A stretch of 64,000 nucleotides of DNA from Betaproteobacteria bacterium (GCA_900299145.1 OMIN01000111.1:1-64000), one strand, 5' to 3'; positions 19,870-29,804 are shown, numbered from the stretch's first letter. Made by a program: numbers and translations. The notes: generated by a model not told the origin, from the sequence alone.

Positions 19870-21297
19870 ATGACACCCAACTCCGCTCCCGTACCATGGC
19901 CCGGCTTGATCGCCATCGGTTTGGGTGCGGCCATCGCGCCGATGGATTTTGCGGTCAACGTGGCGTTCCCGGCGATCAGCGAGGCGTTCGCGCTGAACGT
20001 CGCGGCAATACGCTGGGTGGTGATTTGTTACGTGGTGACCTACGCCAGCCTGATGCTGGCCTGCGGCAAATTGGGCGATGTGATCGGGCATCGCCGAGTG
20101 TTTTGCGCGGGGCTGGTCACCGGCGCGCTGGCGTTCACGGCATGCGGGTTGGCGGTGAATTACGAGTGGCTGTTGGCAGCTCGCGCGCTGCAAGGTGTTG
20201 CCACTGCGCTGGTGTTGAGCTGCGCACCGGCGCTGGTGGTGGAGCTGTGCGGCGTGTCGCGGCGCACGTGGGCGTTGAGCCGCTACGCCATGTCCGGTGC
20301 GCTGGCGGGCATCGCGGGGCCCGTCATTGGCGGTTTGGTCATACAGGGAATGGGGTGGGCAGGGGTGTTCTGGTTTCGTTTGCCGGTGACGTTGCTGGCG
20401 CTGCTGTTGATGATGCGATTACCGGCGCCTCCGCATGCCTTTCCACCGCGCCAGCGGTTCAATTTTCTGTCCGCGCTGCTGATGGCGGCCGCCCTGGCGC
20501 TGTTGTTAATCACGCCTGCGCTGGCGAGCGCTGCCATGACTGCGGCGTTTCCCGCGCAGTTGCCCTGGGTGGCCGGCGCTACGGGCGCCGCTTTGCTGGC
20601 GTGGTTTGTGCAGCGCGAGCGCCGCGGCGCGGAACCGGTGCTGCCTGCGGCGGCGCTGCGCAATCGCGCGCTGCTGGCGGCGAATCTGGGCAGCGTGATG
20701 GTCAGCTTTACGGGGTTCGCCATTCCGCTGCTGACGCCGTATTATCTGGTGCGCATCGGCGGTCACAATGCAGCGTCGATGGGGTTGTTGTTGGCGACGG
20801 CCACGGCGGGGCTCTTTGCGGCTTCCACGGCGGCGCCGCGCGTGGTGCGTCTGTGGGGCCAACGCCATGCGATTCTTCTGGGCGCTGCGATGGTTGCGCT
20901 GGCGCAATTCGCGATTGCGCTATGGACACTGACACCTGCCGCGCCGCCGCTGATCGCGCTGATTGCCGCGCTGGTGTTGCATGGCGCGGGCATCGGCCTG
21001 TTTCAGGTGAGCTATACCGATTATGTCGTGGCGAGTTTGCCGTACGAGAATCGCGGTGTTGCCGGTGGACTTACGCTGTTGACGCGCACAACCGGCGTGA
21101 TTATTGCGGCTGTGGTTTTGAGCAGCGGATTTGAATGGTCCGAATCGCGCCATCTCGCGGCGGGGGTTGCTGCCACGGCGGCGTTTCACGCGGCGTTTGG
21201 CACGGTGTTTTGGTCGACGGCGGTGTTGCTAGCGGGGCTGGTGATGTTGGCGTGGGTTTGGCCTGCGCGCCGTGCTGTTAGTACACGCGGTTCGTAA
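19870..21297 (+). CDS. MFS transporter (DHA2-like)
   Basis: Multiple TM segments; CGKLGDVIGHRRVFCAGLVTGALAF motif A-like. Confidence 0.85.
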   Translation: MTPNSAPVPWPGLIAIGLGAAIAPMDFAVNVAFPAISEAFALNVAAIRWVVICYVVTYASLMLACGKLGDVIGHRRVFCAGLVTGALAFTACGLAVNYEWLLAARALQGVATALVLSCAPALVVELCGVSRRTWALSRYAMSGALAGIAGPVIGGLVIQGMGWAGVFWFRLPVTLLALLLMMRLPAPPHAFPPRQRFNFLSALLMAAALALLLITPALASAAMTAAFPAQLPWVAGATGAALLAWFVQRERRGAEPVLPAAALRNRALLAANLGSVMVSFTGFAIPLLTPYYLVRIGGHNAASMGLLLATATAGLFAASTAAPRVVRLWGQRHAILLGAAMVALAQFAIALWTLTPAAPPLIALIAALVLHGAGIGLFQVSYTDYVVASLPYENRGVAGGLTLLTRTTGVIIAAVVLSSGFEWSESRHLAAGVAATAAFHAAFGTVFWSTAVLLAGLVMLAWVWPARRAVSTRGS

Positions 21298-21329
21298 TTT
21301 ATTGCACACGCTGTGCGCAGGATTCTTCA

Positions 21330-21347
21330 TAACTATTTGTTTTTATT
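21330..21347 (-). repeat. Dispersed AT-rich 18-mer, copy 5 (rc aataaaaacaaatagtta)
   Basis: taactatttgtttttatt, 33 bp after stop of MFS. Confidence 0.88.
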
Positions 21348-21449
21348 AAGAAATTGTAAGTTTCAATGGGCGCTCAAGACTCGCTGTCTGGCGCAGTGCG
21401 GCGCGCCCACGCGGCGCAGTCCAGCGCAGCTAGCGGAACATGCCACGTA

Positions 21450-21477
21450 CTGGATTCCAGACTTCGCTGGAATGACG
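21450..21477. repeat. Single REP-like hairpin (ctggattccagacttcgctggaatgacg)
   Basis: Same family as the 13133-13243 element. Confidence 0.65.
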
Positions 21478-21622
21478 GGTGAGGTAAATTACGCCAAACA
21501 GACGATCCAAACAGAATCCCCAAGCCCGCACGAATGGAGAAAGCAGCAATGAATCACCGGCACAAATTTCATAAGGTTCGTTTTTATACGGTTCGTTCAC
21601 AACCCCGCCACGGAGCCGCATC

Positions 21623-22834
21623 ATGAGCCAACTCCCGCTGACCGGCATGCGCGTGGTGGAGTTCGGGCAGATTATTTCCGGGCCGACTGCCGGGCTGATT
21701 TTTGCTGACATGGGCGCCGACGTGGTGAAGGTCGAGCCGGTGGATGCCGGCGGGCCGGCGCGGCCCAACAACATCCGCAACGGCTCGTTTTTCTATTTCA
21801 ACCGCAACAAGCGCGGCCTCGCGGTCAACATTGCCACGCCGGAAGGCCTGGAAGTGGCGCGGCGGCTGGTGACGCGCGCCGATATCGTGATCGAAAACAT
21901 GGCGCCGGGCACCATGGATCGGCTGGGCCTCGGCTACGCCAAGGTGAGCGAGATGAACCCGCGCGTGGTGTATTGCAGCATCAAGGGTTATCTCACCGGG
22001 CCTTACTCCAAGCGCACGCTGATGGACGAGCCGGGGCAGATGGCCTCGGGGCTGGCCTACATGACCGGGCTGCCCGACCGGCCGCTGCGCGCGGGCGCGT
22101 CGGTGGTGGACATGGGTGCGGCAACCTATGCCGTCATCGGCGTGATGGCGGCGCTCCTTACGCGCGAGAAGACGGGCAAGGGGCAGCACATTACCGGCGG
22201 CCTCTTCGAGACTGCGCTGTTTTACGTCGGCCAGCATATGTCGAATTCGCAGCTTTCCGGAGAAGCGCCGGTGCCGATGTCCACCGCGCGCAGTGCCAAG
22301 GGCGGGCGTACCGCGATTTACGACTTGTTCAAATGCAAGGGCGGCAAGCAGGTGTTCATCGGCATCATGAGCGATCCGCAGTGGCCGCGTGCGTGCGCCG
22401 CGCTGGGGCTGGACGATCTGGCGGCGGACCCGGCGTTAAAACTCAACGGCGGGCGCGGCGCGCAGCGTGACATGCTGATGGCGCGCATTGGCAAGGCCGT
22501 AGCTGACCGCGAGGCGGAAGACGTGGTGGATGCGCTGGTGCAGGCGGGCGTGACAGTGGCGCCGCTCAACACGCCGGTGACAGTCTTGGAAGACCGCCAT
22601 GTTAAATCCGAAGGGCGCATGCTGCCGGCCGAAATCGGCGGCAAGGCCGGGCGGTTACCGCCGCTGCCATTCGAGAGCAGCAACTATAAATTTGAGCTGC
22701 GCCAGCATGCGCCGGCTGATACAGGCAGAGATACTGGCGAGATATTGCGTGAGTTGGGGTATTCGGCGGATGAGGTGGATGAGCTGGCACGCAAGGGGCT
22801 GGTGCGCGGGCCGGGGTTGGCTGGGGCGGTTTAA
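21623..22834 (+). CDS. CaiB/BaiF family CoA-transferase
   Basis: LPLTGMRVVEFGQIISGPTAGLIFADMGADVVKVEPVDAGG. Confidence 0.92.
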   Translation: MSQLPLTGMRVVEFGQIISGPTAGLIFADMGADVVKVEPVDAGGPARPNNIRNGSFFYFNRNKRGLAVNIATPEGLEVARRLVTRADIVIENMAPGTMDRLGLGYAKVSEMNPRVVYCSIKGYLTGPYSKRTLMDEPGQMASGLAYMTGLPDRPLRAGASVVDMGAATYAVIGVMAALLTREKTGKGQHITGGLFETALFYVGQHMSNSQLSGEAPVPMSTARSAKGGRTAIYDLFKCKGGKQVFIGIMSDPQWPRACAALGLDDLAADPALKLNGGRGAQRDMLMARIGKAVADREAEDVVDALVQAGVTVAPLNTPVTVLEDRHVKSEGRMLPAEIGGKAGRLPPLPFESSNYKFELRQHAPADTGRDTGEILRELGYSADEVDELARKGLVRGPGLAGAV

Positions 22835-23048
22835 AGCAAGGCGAAGGGTGGATAGTCTACAAATGAGATAAGCCTAAGTTGCAATTGGGAGTGAGTGTCT
22901 GTTCTGCGTCGATTGTTAATGCGGGTTAGGAATGCGATTAAATTCTGTTTCTTATTGAAATTAACAGTTTTTTGGGATTCCGGATTGAGCATTTTAACCG
23001 TCGTGTCCGCCTGTTAAAACTAGTTGGGTATCCTAAAAAGGTGAGCCA

Positions 23049-24023
23049 ATGTGGCTTGAGATGTCCCAGAATAGCGTGCACGGAGGTCTCGGCTGGGCTT
23101 TCACCGAGTGCCTCTGGTCACCGACTCACCAGAATCCCTCGGGTAGCTGGTCGTTTTGGGAAATTCTGAAGCGTGTACGCAAGGGAGACATAGTCTTTCA
23201 CCTGAGAGGTAAGAGCCCCCGCACGGACTTTGTTGGGTACTCGATAGCAGACTCAAATGGCTACCAGACGCAGGACAGGCCACCCATGCCGGGTCAGTGG
23301 GCATATGCCACCTCCTTCTATCGCGTACCGCTTACAGGCTTCGTACCGTTTCTCGACCCGATCCCACTTGGAGGCGTATTCAGCGAACGCGACGTGCAGC
23401 TGCGCGAGTACTTCTCGGAGAACAAAAGCCGACCACGCCGGCTACACGAGCATATCTTCTTCGTTGTTCAAGCTGGTCGGCTTCAGTGTCTGAATGGTGC
23501 CTACCTATCGGAGTTCGGCGAGGAGCTCGCGAACATCATCCTTGGTCCTCGTTTTGGCGGCAAGTCCGGGCAGGCGAACGGAGTGTCCGTATCCGCGCGC
23601 ACTGGCGAACAAATTGCTCAGGTGAAAGCACGAATAGGGCAATCGGTGTTTTCGGCGAACGTGCGCCAGAATTACGGGAATCGATGTTGCTTTCCGGGGT
23701 GTAGCGTTGCTGAGGATCGCTTCCTAGTCGGAGCTCACATCGCTCGTTGGTCTGATGCAAGAGAGCTCAGAGGCGACACGTCTAATGGGCTGTGCTTTTG
23801 TTTGCTTCATGATCGAGCATTTGAAATAGGACTTTTCACCCTCACGGCTGAGCTCCGTATCGCGGCCAATAGCGCAAAGCTCGCGAAAAGCCCATGGGCC
23901 AAGGAGAACATCGCCCCATATGAAGGCGAGAAAATAGCTCTAGGGGCGATCAAGCCCGCGGTGGAGTCGGTGCGTCAACATTGGGAACGGATTGGCTTCG
24001 TGCCGAATCGCAATGACGCCTAA
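23049..24023 (+). CDS. HNH endonuclease (HNH_2-like C-terminus; possible EVE/PUA-like N-terminal domain), candidate modification-dependent restriction enzyme
   Basis: C-term NRCCFPGCSVAEDRFLVGAHIARWSD...NGLCFCLLHDRAFEIG; N-term VRKGDIVFHLRGKSPRTDFVGYSIADSNGYQT. Confidence 0.7.
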   Translation: MWLEMSQNSVHGGLGWAFTECLWSPTHQNPSGSWSFWEILKRVRKGDIVFHLRGKSPRTDFVGYSIADSNGYQTQDRPPMPGQWAYATSFYRVPLTGFVPFLDPIPLGGVFSERDVQLREYFSENKSRPRRLHEHIFFVVQAGRLQCLNGAYLSEFGEELANIILGPRFGGKSGQANGVSVSARTGEQIAQVKARIGQSVFSANVRQNYGNRCCFPGCSVAEDRFLVGAHIARWSDARELRGDTSNGLCFCLLHDRAFEIGLFTLTAELRIAANSAKLAKSPWAKENIAPYEGEKIALGAIKPAVESVRQHWERIGFVPNRNDA

Positions 24024-24077
24024 CAACAGCATGTAGCGAACGGCACTGTGCGCCGTCGCTGATGCTGTGCGTTAAAA
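24018..24077 (+). repeat. attC-like integron recombination site
   Basis: GCCTAAC (RYYYAAC) ... imperfect hairpin ACAGCATgtAGCGAaCGGC/GCCGTCGCTgATGCTGT ... GTTAAAA; the CDS stop TAA lies in the first box. Confidence 0.5.
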
Positions 24078-24212
24078 GTCAGCTTACCGTATCCACTACT
24101 TCCACTTTGCACCGCAAGTGGCTCTTGGAGTCGGCCTTCACGCTTTTCGCGAATGCTCACAGGTTCGTGGCCATCCATTCCCCTGAATGCCGATGACTGC
24201 AACAGCCGCATG

Positions 24213-24240
24213 ACTGGTTCCCGCTTGCGCGGGAACGGCG
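24213..24240. repeat. REP-like hairpin (actggttcccgcttgcgcgggaacggcg)
   Basis: Inverted repeat gttcccgc/gcgggaac. Confidence 0.55.
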
Positions 24241-24289
24241 CATTGGCATACTGGCTTCTGCAGCGCTTTGGCCGCTGCAACCTCGCCCT

Positions 24290-25267
24290 TTATTGCTCCA
24301 ACTTGATCTTCGCCGTCTTGATAATGTTGGCGTACTTGGCGTGATCGGTTTTGATCAGCGCCCCGAACTGATCCGGCGTGGAGGTGAACGGATCCATGCC
24401 CTGACTTGACAGTTTTTCGCGGATGTCGGACTGCGTCAGTGCGCGGTTGACCTCGGCGTTGAGTTTGTCGATGATGGGCCGGGGCGCTGCCGCCTGCGCG
24501 AGAAAGCCGTACCACACGTTGAGTGTGAAGCCCTTCAAGCCAGCTTCGGCAGCGGTGGGTACGGCGGGCAGCGCCGTGAGGCGGGTGTCGCCGGTGCTGG
24601 CGAGAGCGATCAGGCGGCCGCTCTTGATGTGGCCGATGGCGACGATGGGTGGGCTGTAATACATCTGTATCTGGCCACCGACGGTGTCGGTGAGCGCGGG
24701 TATCGAGCCTTTGTACGGGATATGCTGCGTTTTCACGGCAGCCTGCATGTTGAAAAATTCGCCCGCCAGATGCGTGACGGTGCCGCTGCCGCCGGACCCG
24801 TAGTTCAATTGCCCGGGCCGGCTTTTGGCGAAGGCGATGAAGTCGCGCAGGTTGCGCGCGGGTATTGATGGGTGGATGACCAGCACCAGTTGCGTGCTGG
24901 AGACGGTGGCGATGGCGGCGAAATCGCGGATCACGTCGTACGGCGTGGGCGCGAGATTGGGCACGATGACGTGTGAACTCAAAATCGACAGCAGTGTGTA
25001 GCCGTCGGCAGGCGCTTTCACCATGGCCTCGGTGCCGATCACGGTGTTGCCGCCGGGCCGGTTGTCGACGATGATTTGCTGGCCCCAGGCTTCGGTGAGC
25101 CTGGGGCCCACCAGCCGCGCCATGATGTCGGTGGTGCCGCCTGCAGGGTAGGGGCTGATGATGCGGATGGGCTTGGCAGGGTAGGTTGGCTGTGCCTGGA
25201 CTGCCACAGTCGCGGCCAGTAACAGGCTGGCGGCTACGCAGGCGGCTGTAAAACGAAATTGCGTCAT
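24290..25267 (-). CDS. Bug/TTT-family substrate-binding protein
   Basis: YPAKPIRIISPYPAGGTTDIMARLVGPRLTEAWGQQIIVDNRPGGNTVIGTE. Confidence 0.92.
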   Translation of the reverse strand: MTQFRFTAACVAASLLLAATVAVQAQPTYPAKPIRIISPYPAGGTTDIMARLVGPRLTEAWGQQIIVDNRPGGNTVIGTEAMVKAPADGYTLLSILSSHVIVPNLAPTPYDVIRDFAAIATVSSTQLVLVIHPSIPARNLRDFIAFAKSRPGQLNYGSGGSGTVTHLAGEFFNMQAAVKTQHIPYKGSIPALTDTVGGQIQMYYSPPIVAIGHIKSGRLIALASTGDTRLTALPAVPTAAEAGLKGFTLNVWYGFLAQAAAPRPIIDKLNAEVNRALTQSDIREKLSSQGMDPFTSTPDQFGALIKTDHAKYANIIKTAKIKLEQ

Positions 25268-25369
25268 GGTGCTTTCCTCAAAGGGCAGCCCACAGTATTC
25301 CGGGTGTGCCCGGCACAGTCAATCCGTTGTCAGATGCGGGCTGCGTGGACTGAAAAAACAATATGGGCC

Positions 25370-25429
25370 GCTGTAAACCCCGCAGCCCGCAATAAATCTC
25401 CGCAGGCTGCTGTAAACCCCGCAGCCCGC
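25370..25429. repeat. 21-bp perfect direct repeat (gctgtaaaccccgcagcccgc), 39-bp period, two copies
   Basis: 25370-25390 and 25409-25429 identical; lies between divergent Bug genes. Confidence 0.85.
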
Positions 25430-25546
25430 GTGGCGTTCTCACGATTGTAAGGGTGCACAGGATGGACATGCTGCTTGGCAAGTGTGTCGCGACTCTGTAG
25501 TCTCTCAAAAGCACCTGATGCAGAAAAACAGTTGAGGAGAAATGCC

Positions 25547-26539
25547 ATGAGCGCCTACGCCCGTATTTACATCGCGATTGCACGGTTGCTGCCGCCGCTC
25601 ATGCTGACGTGCGCCGGCGCCGCGCTGGCGCAATCGGTGAATTTTCCCACCCGTCCGGTGCGCTACATCATTCCGTTTCCGCCCGGCGGCAGCACCGATC
25701 CGATGGGGCGCTTTATCGCCACCAAGTTATCCGAGCGTTTGGGGCAGACGGTGGTGGTGGACAACCGGCCCGGCGGCAACACCGTGATCGGCACCGAAGT
25801 GCTGGCGCGGTCACAACCGGATGGCTACACCATCGGCTGGGCGGGCGCGTCGATGTTCAGCACGCCGAGTCTGATTGCCAATTTGCCGTACGACGTGCTG
25901 AAAGATTTTGCCGCCATCGCCACCATTTCCACCGGGCGTAGCGTGCTGGTGGTACACCCGACCGTGCCGGCGAATACGCTGCAGGAGTTCACTGCGTTGA
26001 TTAAATCCAAGCCGGGGGAATTCAATTACGGCTCATCGGGCGTGGGTACCAATACGCATCTGTCGGGGGAACTCTTCAATCAGATGGCGGGCACCAAAAT
26101 GATTCATATCCCCTACAAGGGGTCGGGCCCTGTAACCACCGACTTGCTGGCCGGGCGTGTGCAGCTGTCGTTTCAGGTGCCGATTACGGTGATTTCGTTT
26201 GTCAGTGCCGGGCGGCTGCGCGCGCTGGCGATGAGCGGCGAGGGACGCCTGCCCGCTATGCCCACGGTGCCGACGTTTACCGAAGCCGGCATGAAGGGTT
26301 TCGGCCTGACCAGCGTCACGGGCCTGGTGACACCGGCAAAAGTGCCACGCGCAATCATCAATAAAATCAACACTGAAGTGAACGCGGTGCTGGCGTTGCC
26401 CGCGACAACCGAGTTCATGGCCAAGCAGGGCGCGGAGCCGTTTACGTCGACGCCGGAGCAGGCGGCGGCGGTGATACGCGAAGAACTAGCGCGCTATGCA
26501 AAGATTATCAAGACGGGCGGAATCGTCTACAAGCCGTAG
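25547..26539 (+). CDS. Bug/TTT-family substrate-binding protein
   Basis: FPTRPVRYIIPFPPGGSTDPMGRFIATKLSERLGQTVVVDNRPGGNTVIGTE. Confidence 0.92.
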   Translation: MSAYARIYIAIARLLPPLMLTCAGAALAQSVNFPTRPVRYIIPFPPGGSTDPMGRFIATKLSERLGQTVVVDNRPGGNTVIGTEVLARSQPDGYTIGWAGASMFSTPSLIANLPYDVLKDFAAIATISTGRSVLVVHPTVPANTLQEFTALIKSKPGEFNYGSSGVGTNTHLSGELFNQMAGTKMIHIPYKGSGPVTTDLLAGRVQLSFQVPITVISFVSAGRLRALAMSGEGRLPAMPTVPTFTEAGMKGFGLTSVTGLVTPAKVPRAIINKINTEVNAVLALPATTEFMAKQGAEPFTSTPEQAAAVIREELARYAKIIKTGGIVYKP

Positions 26540-26548
26540 ATATTATTA

Positions 26549-26566
26549 TAAGTATTTGATTTTATT
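26549..26566 (-). repeat. Dispersed AT-rich 18-mer, copy 6 (rc aataaaatcaaatactta)
   Basis: taagtatttgattttatt, 10 bp after stop. Confidence 0.88.
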
Positions 26567-26619
26567 GTAATTTTTACGGTTTTGGCGTCTGCGCAGGGCA
26601 GCGCCAGTCCAGCCCCAGC

Positions 26620-27069
26620 CTAGCGCAGCGGATCCTTCGGTTTGTGCGGGTTTTTCGGCCCCAGCCCGAGGCGCGGCATGTCGATCGCAGGGCAGCGATC
26701 CATTACCACTTTAAGGCCCGCATCTTCGGCGCGCTTGGCGCCGGCTTCGTTAATCACACCGAGCTGCAGCCATACGGATTTCGCGCCAATGGCGATGGCC
26801 TCGTCGCACACTTCGCCGGCGGCTTCGGCGGTGCGGAAGACATCGACCATATCGACCGGCACGGGGATGTCCTTCAGCGAGGCATAGACTTTTTGCCCGA
26901 GGATTTCGCTTTCGTTCGGGTTCACCGGAATCACCGTGTAGCCCTGATCCAGCATGTAATGCATGACGGAATGGCTGGGCCGCCGCGGGTTGGTGCTGGC
27001 GCCGACCAGCGCAATGGTTTTGGTGCTGGTCAGCAGATCGCGCAAACCTTCTTCGGAATTGATGGGCAT
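26620..27069 (-). CDS. CoA-binding protein (YccU-like)
   Basis: [55 protein letters not shown]. Confidence 0.87.
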   Translation of the reverse strand: MPINSEEGLRDLLTSTKTIALVGASTNPRRPSHSVMHYMLDQGYTVIPVNPNESEILGQKVYASLKDIPVPVDMVDVFRTAEAAGEVCDEAIAIGAKSVWLQLGVINEAGAKRAEDAGLKVVMDRCPAIDMPRLGLGPKNPHKPKDPLR

Positions 27070-27350
27070 GATGAGTTCCTTTCGTTGCTGTTTTGCCGTG
27101 GCCAAGCGTCAAATTCCACACTGTGCGTGTGGTTGCTGTGCATTCATTTCTACTCTAACGCAGGCCGCCCGGCGCGTGCAACTGGCGTGCGGGGCTGTGC
27201 TATGCTGCTTCCATGTTTTCCGGGCGCGGAAAACGCGGGCGGCCGCCGGGGAGCCGGGGCGTGCCTGAAGTAAAAGTTGCGATTCAATTTGTGATTCTCA
27301 TTGCGATTTATTTCCTTTCACTGACTGGCAATTACTTCAAGGAGCACATC

Positions 27351-28511
27351 ATGGGTTTTCCAAAAATCATCCACACTGAAGAAGGCATGCGCGACGGCTT
27401 GCAAATCGAAGATCGGGACATTCCCGTCGAAGCGAAGATTCGTTTGCTGAATGCACTGTCTGAAACCGGGCTGAAAGACATCAACGTTGGGTCGTTCGTG
27501 AGCCCGAAATACACGCCGCAAATGGCGAAGGTCGACGAGCTGCTGCAGGGCTTCACACCCAAGCCCGGCGTCAAATACACCTACACCGCGTTGAACGATC
27601 GCGGCCACGAGCGCGCGAAGGAATACATGCCGCCGCTCAGCGCCCGCGTGAGCGAGGCCTTTACCCGCGTCGACATGTGCGACGTGTTCGCGCAGCGCAA
27701 TACCAACCGCACACAGGCTCAGCAAATGGCAACCTGGCCCAAGGTGGTGGAAAACGCCCGGGCCAAGGGAGTGAAGGAAGCGGGCCTCGGCATTAGCAAT
27801 ATGTGGGGCTCGAACTGGATCGGCGAAACCACGCTTGAGCAGCAAATGCTGATGCTCTCGAAAATGCACAATATGTGGAGCGAGGCAGGCATCAAGGTCA
27901 CCAAGGTGAGCCTTGCCGACGCGACGAGCTGGTGCATGCCGCATTCGGTGGAACGTACCGTGGCGGCGATCAAGGAACGCTGGCCCGACATCAAGGATTT
28001 CAACCTGCATTTGCACAATGGCCGCGGCGTGGGGCTGGCGTGCATTTACGCGGCGATGCGCCACTTTGATGGCAACGACACCATGCGCCTGCAAACCACC
28101 ATCGGCGGCATGGCTGGTTGCCCGTACTGCGGCAATGGCCGCGCGGCGATGATGATCGCCACCGAGGACGTGATGCACATGTTCGAGGAAATGGGTATCG
28201 ATACTGGCGTCAACCTCTACAAGCTGATCGAAGCGGTGTGGCTTGCCGAGGAAGTGGTGGGGCACTCGCTCTATGGCTTTGTCTCCAAGGCCGGCCCGCG
28301 CCCGCGCTTTGACAAGCTCTATCCGATGGACATGCCGCACATCGAAACACTGGAACAGGCCAAGCACTTCATCAAAGGCCCGAAAGCCTACGATGGCGCG
28401 CACTCGCCGTGGAACGAGCCCATCACGAGCTGGATGCGCCCCGAAGCGCCGGGCTACAAGGAAAAGCAGGCCAAGCTTGCCGCCGCGCCGCAGCTTAAAG
28501 CAGTGGGCTGA
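27351..28511 (+). CDS. HMG-CoA lyase-like (HMGL/DRE-TIM metallolyase) family protein
   Basis: EEGMRDGLQIEDRDIPVEAKIRLLNALSETGL; HLHNGRGVG; AGCPYCGNG. Confidence 0.82.
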   Translation: MGFPKIIHTEEGMRDGLQIEDRDIPVEAKIRLLNALSETGLKDINVGSFVSPKYTPQMAKVDELLQGFTPKPGVKYTYTALNDRGHERAKEYMPPLSARVSEAFTRVDMCDVFAQRNTNRTQAQQMATWPKVVENARAKGVKEAGLGISNMWGSNWIGETTLEQQMLMLSKMHNMWSEAGIKVTKVSLADATSWCMPHSVERTVAAIKERWPDIKDFNLHLHNGRGVGLACIYAAMRHFDGNDTMRLQTTIGGMAGCPYCGNGRAAMMIATEDVMHMFEEMGIDTGVNLYKLIEAVWLAEEVVGHSLYGFVSKAGPRPRFDKLYPMDMPHIETLEQAKHFIKGPKAYDGAHSPWNEPITSWMRPEAPGYKEKQAKLAAAPQLKAVG

Positions 28512-28556
28512 TGGCGTAGCGCCCGTCGCGCTAAACCGCCGGGCGGGTTGATTGGG

Positions 28557-28588
28557 AAAAACGGTGCATCTTCGGATGCGCCGTTTTT
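28557..28588. terminator. Bidirectional intrinsic terminator hairpin
   Basis: aaaaacggtgcatc-ttcg-gatgcgccgttttt, GC stem with flanking A/T tracts. Confidence 0.85.
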
Positions 28589-28652
28589 CTTTGATACTTT
28601 GCGCGAGCGAGGTTCAGCGCGGTCATGACTTAAAGGTATTATAAAAATACCC

Positions 28653-28669
28653 AATAAATCAAATACTTA
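28653..28669 (+). repeat. Dispersed AT-rich motif, copy 7 (aataaatcaaatactta)
   Basis: Consensus match with 1-nt deletion. Confidence 0.82.
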
Positions 28670-28749
28670 CATTAATTATTTTGGTCTCAGAAAGGTTCAC
28701 GAGCATCGCGCGCGGCGAGGTCCGCGATACCCGCTAATTCGCGCAGCGA

Positions 28750-29751
28750 TCAGCGTTCGCCCTTGATATCGGCCAGCTTGATCACCCGCGCATAGTTCGC
28801 GAACTCCACGCGCATGCGGGTTTCAAATGCCGCGGGCGTCATGAAAAATGGCCCCATTCCTTGGGCTGACATTTTCTCGACGACATCGGGCATCTTGAGA
28901 ACTTTTTGCAGCTCGGACGACCAGCGCTCCATGATGGGCTTCGGTGTGCCCTTGGGCGCAAGCATGCCGCGCAGGGATTTCACATCGAAGTCGGTGATGC
29001 CCTGCTCGGCAAACGTGGCCACGTTCGGCAATGCAGGCAGACGTTGATCAGCAGTGATGCCGATCGCCTTTAACCGGCCATTGCGCACGTGGCCGACCAT
29101 GCTGCTGGGCGTGCTGAAAAACATCTGCACATGCCCGCCCATCAAATCGTTAAGTGCCGGGCCCGCGCCCTTGTAGGGCACATGCTGCAGCTTGATGCCG
29201 GCGCGCTGTGCGAACATGACGGTCGTCACCAACCCGGCCGTGGTTGAGGTTGCATAGTTAAGCTGCCCGGGCTTGGCCTTGGCCAGCGCAATAAACTCCT
29301 GCAGCGTGTTTGCGGTCAGGCCCGGATGAATCACCATCAGGTTATCACTGGCGTCAATGGTGCCCAGCGGCGCGAAGTCATCAATCGGATGAAACGCCGT
29401 CTTGCTGATGAGTGACGTGATCAAATGCGAGTTCGTCGACGTGATCAGCATCGAATGCCCGTCGGGCGGCGCGCGCTGGATGATCTCAGTGCCGATCACG
29501 CCATTGCCGCCGCCGCGATTGTCGATGACAACTTGCACGCCAAACGCTTCAGTAAATTTCTGCGCGACCAGGCGCCCCATGATGTCATTGCTGCCGCCCG
29601 GCGGATACGGCACGACAATGCGGATCGGGCGGCTGGGGAATGGCTGTGCATCCGCATGGGCAGCAAAAAGCAGGGCGGCACACGCGGTAAAACACGCGCA
29701 CGGTGCGTACCGCGCAAACGGGAGGGGTGCCACGGGCGCACGCGCCTCCAT
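28750..29751 (-). CDS. Bug/TTT-family substrate-binding protein
   Basis: FPSRPIRIVVPYPPGGSNDIMGRLVAQKFTEAFGVQVVIDNRGGGNGVIGTE; start at ATG 29751. Confidence 0.9.
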   Translation of the reverse strand: MEARAPVAPLPFARYAPCACFTACAALLFAAHADAQPFPSRPIRIVVPYPPGGSNDIMGRLVAQKFTEAFGVQVVIDNRGGGNGVIGTEIIQRAPPDGHSMLITSTNSHLITSLISKTAFHPIDDFAPLGTIDASDNLMVIHPGLTANTLQEFIALAKAKPGQLNYATSTTAGLVTTVMFAQRAGIKLQHVPYKGAGPALNDLMGGHVQMFFSTPSSMVGHVRNGRLKAIGITADQRLPALPNVATFAEQGITDFDVKSLRGMLAPKGTPKPIMERWSSELQKVLKMPDVVEKMSAQGMGPFFMTPAAFETRMRVEFANYARVIKLADIKGER

Positions 29752-29804
29752 GGCGTCCCGATGTGGCGCACTGGACGGACGTGGATTGAACACGCGGCCT
29801 GCCT

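Noticed and set aside
19896-21134. 412-aa +ORF in another frame of the MFS gene
   Set aside because: Arg/Cys/Gly-rich out-of-frame translation; the MFS frame has TM segments and motif A.
22943-22960. ttctgtttcttattgaaa as another copy of the AT-rich 18-mer
   Set aside because: Only partial similarity to the T-rich half; the CARATASTTA core is missing.
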